A DNA stretch of 64,000 nt, from assembly GCA_030145205.1 (NCBI GenBank), contig JAQYVZ010000001.1, positions 174,580 through 238,579 of the forward strand. The letters are read 5' to 3'. Shown here one piece after another: positions 59,765 through 64,000 of this stretch. The notes under the pieces were generated by a model that was not told where the DNA came from, searched no databases, and was given only the letters and a program-made list of their open reading frames with translations. The position numbers and the translations under genes were made by a program. This stretch comes from Desulfuromonadales bacterium. Its GTDB lineage: Bacteria > Desulfobacterota > Desulfuromonadia > Desulfuromonadales > BM103. Each line of letters starts with the position of its first letter. The stretch's first letter is position 1.

Positions 59765-62700
59765 ATGACCGGCAAGTCCTTTGCGGGGGCTAGTTTATTG
59801 GTTTGTGTTGTTCTGTTCCCGTTACTGGGGCAGGCCCGCATGGTGCACGATTTTGACTGCACTTTTTGCCACCTGAACTACACCAGTTCAGAAGTCCCTT
59901 ATATGACCTACAATGTCTGCCTCGACTGCCATTACCCTGGCAACGAAGGCACGACCTATCAACGCTCTGGTGGGACAGATTCCAACCCGATCTCCGCAAC
60001 CTTTGCCGCCGGTGACGGCAGCAACGCCATCAGCTCCAACTCTGCCCCCGACGCCGAGACCTCACATTTCTTCGCCGGCTCCTCGGATACGGCCCCCGCG
60101 GCAGGTGCGACCCCACCGACAAACTTCCGCTTCAACCTCGGCTGGGCCAACGGCCAAGTCACCTGCAGTCGTTGCCATAACCCGCATGGCGACACCAGTA
60201 ACCCGAAGCTACTCAAACTCGGTGCTGACAGCATCGAAGCAATGTGCCTTGACTGCCACAGCAGCTGGGACCAAACCGGCAACCATGGTCTCGGCAGCCA
60301 TCCGCTACATGATGACTACCCGGCCTTGAGCGCCGCCAACCCGGACCGGTTCAGGGCAACTCCCGACAACTTCGGCACCAATGGCAGCATCGGTCTGGTT
60401 GACAGCACCAAAGCCTCCTGCTCCTCATGTCACGGCGTCCACTTCGTCGATTCTGACGCCAGCACCAGCGACGGCGTCGGCGCCAGTCTGAGCGACAGCG
60501 ACGGTAAACTGCTCAAATTTGACGGAGCCAGTCGAGAAAACCCCAATCAAAGTCTTTGCCAAACCTGTCACCTTTATGACCAGCATGGCAGAGATCCCGG
60601 TCTCGGCTGCATGGACTGTCACGGCGGCCACGAATATGATGCCGGTGGCGATCCGAACTACTACATGCTCAAAAAACAGGTTTCTCTCGATTCTGTACCT
60701 AAAACCGGCCTGCCCGACACGGTCAATCTTAACTACACAACTTACCCTGCACCGGCCAACCTGGGTGGCATCTGCCAGGAGTGCCATAATTTGCCGGTCA
60801 GCCATGATGCCGACAGCAGCTGCAAAGACTGTCACTCCCACAGCATCGGCTTTGCCCATGGTTCTGGAAGCTCCGGCGGAGGTTGCGTCGAATGCCATGG
60901 CCACGATACGGGGACCCTGGTCGATACCGACATGCAGGTTCCCTATACAGCTGGTGCAACGGCAAGTCAGGGCGTTGGAACCGTCCAGAGCCACTCAACC
61001 CATACCGAATTAACTGGCGCGGATGCCAAGGGCCCGGGCATCTACTGCGACACCTGCCACAACATCAATGACTTCCCCTACTTCAAGTCGGGTACGGATG
61101 GCGACGGTGATGGCCGCTTCAGTCTTGCCGAGACCGACGTCTGTGACACCTGTCACAGTGCCGACGGCAGCTATGATGGTATTGATGATGCGGTGGTTGG
61201 CGCCAAGCAGATCTGGGACACGGGTGCTTATGATGGGACAGAGAGTGGCACCCTCCTGGCCGGCAGAGAGAAATGGTGTGTGACCTGTCACGACGAGGCA
61301 CCATCTGTCATCAGCAGCGTCAGTGCGCCAAATGTGGCTGGAGACGAGGACGGAGACTATACCTATGGCACCGGTTGGGGTTATTACCAGACCGGTCACG
61401 GCCTGACGGCCGCTGAAACCTTCCCGTCCAAAGGCGGCGTGGAGACCCTCTCCGGCAGGCCAGTAGAGTGCGACAGCTGCCACGATTATGCAACGGCCCA
61501 CGTCGACGGTGAAGCCCGAACTTATGATGACGCTGACAGCTCCAGCACAGACCCAAGTCTTTACCGACAAGGATATCGTCTGAAGCTGGTCGACGGCCAG
61601 GAGCCTTTGCTGGTCCCCCGACCTTGGGGAACGCCCAACACTTCTGACACGTTCAGGGTCTGTTTCCAAATCGGCTGCCACGACTCCGGCCCATTTACCA
61701 GCGCTGCAAACATGAACACCAATCTGGTGACGGATGGCGTCAACCGGCATGAATCTCACTTGGCGATGTCCAATTTACGTTTTGCGTCCGACTGGTCAGG
61801 TGACTACTCGAGTGGCTTTACCTGCGTGAACTGTCACAACGTGCATGGCTCGACGCAACTCGCGATGATCCGAGACGGAAAGCTGACCAACCGGGAACCG
61901 GGCATGCAGATCTGGTACAAGAACGATAGCGTCACCTTCCTCCCTGGCATTGCGACTCCGCCCGAACCGCAGGACCTGCCGCTCCCGGCAAGTGACGGCA
62001 CGGCATGGATCGCTGGAAGTTCTACAAATCTCTGTGCCCACTGCCACGGTAGCGGCATTGTGACAACAGAAGATCGACTCCCCTTCCAGGATATCGCACA
62101 GGCTCCCGAACTGACCTGGACCGGCGGCAGCGACATGGTTTCAGACGGAGTCGCTCCGGATAGCGCTGCCAGCCAAAGCACTTTCACTTTCAGGGTCGTC
62201 TATACTGATGCCAATAACGACAGCCCAAGCCCGATCGAAGTCTGGGTCGATCAAAATGATGACGGCGCCTATGCGGCCGATGAGAAGTATGTAATGGCTG
62301 AAACCGAGGCCGAGGACGCGAACCTGTACAATGGCAAGACCTACACGAAGAGTCTTGCTATAGCTAAGGCCGGTGACAGCATCCTCAACTATCGTTTTTA
62401 TGCTCATGACGGCGGCCTGGAAGCGACGGGCGTGCCGACCACCGACAGCACACTGACGGTTCTCAACAACCCCCCATCCCTGGCCTGGACGGGAGAGGCC
62501 TTCTATCAGGCTGATGGCGTCAATCCAAATAACGGCGGTAACGGCGACACCTTCACCTTCCGCATTGACTTTATCGACCCCGATAATGACACCCCGACCG
62601 TCATCCAGGTATGGGTCGACGCGGATGACGACGGCAGCTACGCCGCCAGTGAAAAGCACAATCTTGCGGAGTCCGACGGCGGCGACACGGTCACCAGCGA

Positions 62701-64000
62701 CGGCAAACGCTATGTTTCAGACTTGGTCCTGACAAAGGCCGAGGATGGCGATCTCACATACCGTTTCTACGCAGCCGACGCCCAGGCTACGGCAACAGGA
62801 ACGCCGACGCAGGACAACCATCTGACCGTACAGACCGGCACCAACAGCCCGCCGTTACTGACATTCGTTGCAGCCGACTGTACGGCGAGTGGCGTCAAAC
62901 CACAGGCGGGAGCAACAGGGGCCGACTTTACCTTCACGGTCAGCTACACGGATCCAGAAGATGAAGCTCCGACCAACATCGAGGTCTGGGTCGATATCGA
63001 TGACGACGGCAACTATACGGCAACTGAAAAATATACGCTGACCGCCGTAGACAGCGGGGACTCCACCTACAGCGACGGCAAGCTCTACGCCACGACCAGA
63101 ACCCTCGCCCTGGCCGGCGACAACCTTCTGAGCTATCACTTTTACGCAACGGATGGAACCGACACAGCCATTGGAGAACCCGCCAGTGATCGCAGTGTAA
63201 CCGTTGTCGACGCACTCAAAGTCCGTCCTGCCGGCGGTGCAGGTTGGTACAGCACCATCCAGTCCGCTATCGATGCGATCGACGGCGAACATACCGTGCT
63301 AGTGTACGACGGCACCTACAATGAGGATGTCCTGTTTGAATGGGGCTCGAACGACAGCGACACCACGCTTCGCTCGGCTTGTGGCCCGGAGACAACCATT
63401 ATCAATGGCAGTGGCGCCGGCCCAGTTGTGACCTTCAGTCGCTTCAGCGGTAACCAGATTGACGGTTTCCAGGTGACCGGCGGCACAACTGGCATCGCAG
63501 TTGAGGGCACGCAAGTTACAATTAACAACTGCCAGGTCCATGATAATCACGGCCTGAATGGTGGAGGGATCTCTGCTGCCCAGTCCGGTGACATGCCGCT
63601 GCTGACCTTAACCAATTCGGAGATTTACAATAACAGCTCCGATCGGGGAGGCGGCGTCCGCATCTGGAGGGGATCAGGACATATCATCAGTGACACGATG
63701 ATCCGGAACAATTCAGTGACCGGTGATTCTGTTGCAGACGGTGGGAGCGGCGTACACCTCTTCCAGATTGCCGAGATGACCATCAGCAACACGGAGATCA
63801 AAGAGAATATCTCGACGAATGCCTATGCCGGTGGTGGAATGTATGTCTCCCAGGTCCCGGATACGACCGGTGCCGGGCTCACTGTCAGCGATAGTACCAT
63901 CAGCGACAACATCACCGGCGGCAGTGGCGGTGGCGTCTACAGCGACTTGTCGAAAACCCACTTCGTCCGTAGCAGCATTACCGGCAACACGGCTATTGGA
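59765..64000 (+). CDS. 17-heme giant cytochrome with Ig-like repeats and parallel beta-helix (partial, runs off right edge)
   Basis: This frame stays open for 1412 codons to the window edge. The signal peptide ends GQARMVHDFDC; the following heme module diverges slightly (CHLNYTSSEVPYM in place of CHLEYSDEEKPYM). There are 17 heme motifs to about residue 762, but the fifteenth, CXXCH in the paralogs, is CX4CH here (CFQIGCH). No thrombospondin-3 repeat is seen. Three beta-sandwich repeats of about 120 residues (about 783-1150; IEVWVDQNDDGAY, IQVWVDADDDGSY, IEVWVDIDDDGNY) each carry an Asp-rich loop that could bind calcium. From about 1152 a right-handed parallel beta-helix begins (YSTIQSAIDAIDGEHTVLV, IINGSGAG, LTNSEIYNNSSD) of the pectin-lyase type. 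GGGAG precedes the ATG. Confidence 0.92.
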   Translation, partial: MTGKSFAGASLLVCVVLFPLLGQARMVHDFDCTFCHLNYTSSEVPYMTYNVCLDCHYPGNEGTTYQRSGGTDSNPISATFAAGDGSNAISSNSAPDAETSHFFAGSSDTAPAAGATPPTNFRFNLGWANGQVTCSRCHNPHGDTSNPKLLKLGADSIEAMCLDCHSSWDQTGNHGLGSHPLHDDYPALSAANPDRFRATPDNFGTNGSIGLVDSTKASCSSCHGVHFVDSDASTSDGVGASLSDSDGKLLKFDGASRENPNQSLCQTCHLYDQHGRDPGLGCMDCHGGHEYDAGGDPNYYMLKKQVSLDSVPKTGLPDTVNLNYTTYPAPANLGGICQECHNLPVSHDADSSCKDCHSHSIGFAHGSGSSGGGCVECHGHDTGTLVDTDMQVPYTAGATASQGVGTVQSHSTHTELTGADAKGPGIYCDTCHNINDFPYFKSGTDGDGDGRFSLAETDVCDTCHSADGSYDGIDDAVVGAKQIWDTGAYDGTESGTLLAGREKWCVTCHDEAPSVISSVSAPNVAGDEDGDYTYGTGWGYYQTGHGLTAAETFPSKGGVETLSGRPVECDSCHDYATAHVDGEARTYDDADSSSTDPSLYRQGYRLKLVDGQEPLLVPRPWGTPNTSDTFRVCFQIGCHDSGPFTSAANMNTNLVTDGVNRHESHLAMSNLRFASDWSGDYSSGFTCVNCHNVHGSTQLAMIRDGKLTNREPGMQIWYKNDSVTFLPGIATPPEPQDLPLPASDGTAWIAGSSTNLCAHCHGSGIVTTEDRLPFQDIAQAPELTWTGGSDMVSDGVAPDSAASQSTFTFRVVYTDANNDSPSPIEVWVDQNDDGAYAADEKYVMAETEAEDANLYNGKTYTKSLAIAKAGDSILNYRFYAHDGGLEATGVPTTDSTLTVLNNPPSLAWTGEAFYQADGVNPNNGGNGDTFTFRIDFIDPDNDTPTVIQVWVDADDDGSYAASEKHNLAESDGGDTVTSDGKRYVSDLVLTKAEDGDLTYRFYAADAQATATGTPTQDNHLTVQTGTNSPPLLTFVAADCTASGVKPQAGATGADFTFTVSYTDPEDEAPTNIEVWVDIDDDGNYTATEKYTLTAVDSGDSTYSDGKLYATTRTLALAGDNLLSYHFYATDGTDTAIGEPASDRSVTVVDALKVRPAGGAGWYSTIQSAIDAIDGEHTVLVYDGTYNEDVLFEWGSNDSDTTLRSACGPETTIINGSGAGPVVTFSRFSGNQIDGFQVTGGTTGIAVEGTQVTINNCQVHDNHGLNGGGISAAQSGDMPLLTLTNSEIYNNSSDRGGGVRIWRGSGHIISDTMIRNNSVTGDSVADGGSGVHLFQIAEMTISNTEIKENISTNAYAGGGMYVSQVPDTTGAGLTVSDSTISDNITGGSGGGVYSDLSKTHFVRSSITGNTAIG

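Noticed and set aside
23331..64000. Regular repeats taken at first as a possible CRISPR or tandem DNA repeat
   Set aside because: They are in-frame protein repeats (heme motifs, thrombospondin-3, FN3-like and propeller blades), not spaced identical DNA repeats.
27000..64000. C-terminal sorting signals (LPXTG, PEP-CTERM, type IX)
   Set aside because: None was seen at the ends of the complete proteins; only the short Cys-Pro ends are shared, so the export or anchoring route remains unknown.

Overview
The window looks like chromosome of a metal-reducing or electroactive member of the Desulfuromonadales (Geobacter, Desulfuromonas or Pelobacter relatives). This is inferred from the extreme density of multiheme c-type cytochromes, including the CX4CH heme motifs seen in Geobacter proteins, and from the housekeeping gene content. 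No 16S gene is present, so the genus cannot be fixed.

Layout. Positions 1-4171 (minus strand) hold a hybrid sensor histidine kinase and, overlapping its stop by 13 bases, a long membrane-anchored LVIVD-repeat beta-propeller protein that runs off the left edge. Positions 4670-8682 (plus) hold an M16C metalloprotease and a low-specificity threonine aldolase. Positions 8695-16439 (minus) are a housekeeping run read nadC, birA, coaX, an atypical EF-G, a SPOR-domain protein, an unknown acidic protein and mog. Positions 16635-18355 (plus) encode an OmpA-type lipoprotein and a small MscS channel, facing a DUF4388-like protein on the minus strand.

From 19174 to the right edge the region is devoted to extracytoplasmic electron transfer and surface display. 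A seven-heme cytochrome (minus) diverges from an NHL/PEGA/FG-GAP protein (plus). Seven tandem giant multiheme cytochromes then follow on the plus strand (23331, 27166, 31485, 35480, 43259, 54447 and 59765; the last is cut by the window edge). All seven have a Sec signal peptide ending just before the sequence MVHDFDC and a near-identical N-terminal heme module of about 200 residues. They carry 25, 17, 17, 17, 24, 17 and 17 heme motifs, 134 in all, or 141 with the small cytochrome. Behind the hemes each protein has a different set of beta-rich extracellular modules: PKD, thrombospondin type-3 calcium repeats, SBBP or YVTN propellers, ASH-type Ig domains, LamG/concanavalin folds, FN3-like repeats, or a parallel beta-helix. 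The largest is 3715 residues.

Working hypothesis: this is a cassette of cytochrome-adhesin chimeras, a diversifying family that couples a conserved electron conduit to variable binding or spacer domains at the cell surface. Four sites in the cluster match the sigma-54 -24/-12 consensus (GG-N10-GC), upstream of the heptaheme gene, the NHL gene, the 35480 gene and the 43259 giant. A decayed gene start at 31209, long shared C-terminal blocks and stop codons placed at module boundaries indicate evolution by duplication and module swapping. No tRNA, rRNA, insertion sequence, CRISPR array or recognisable riboswitch was seen.
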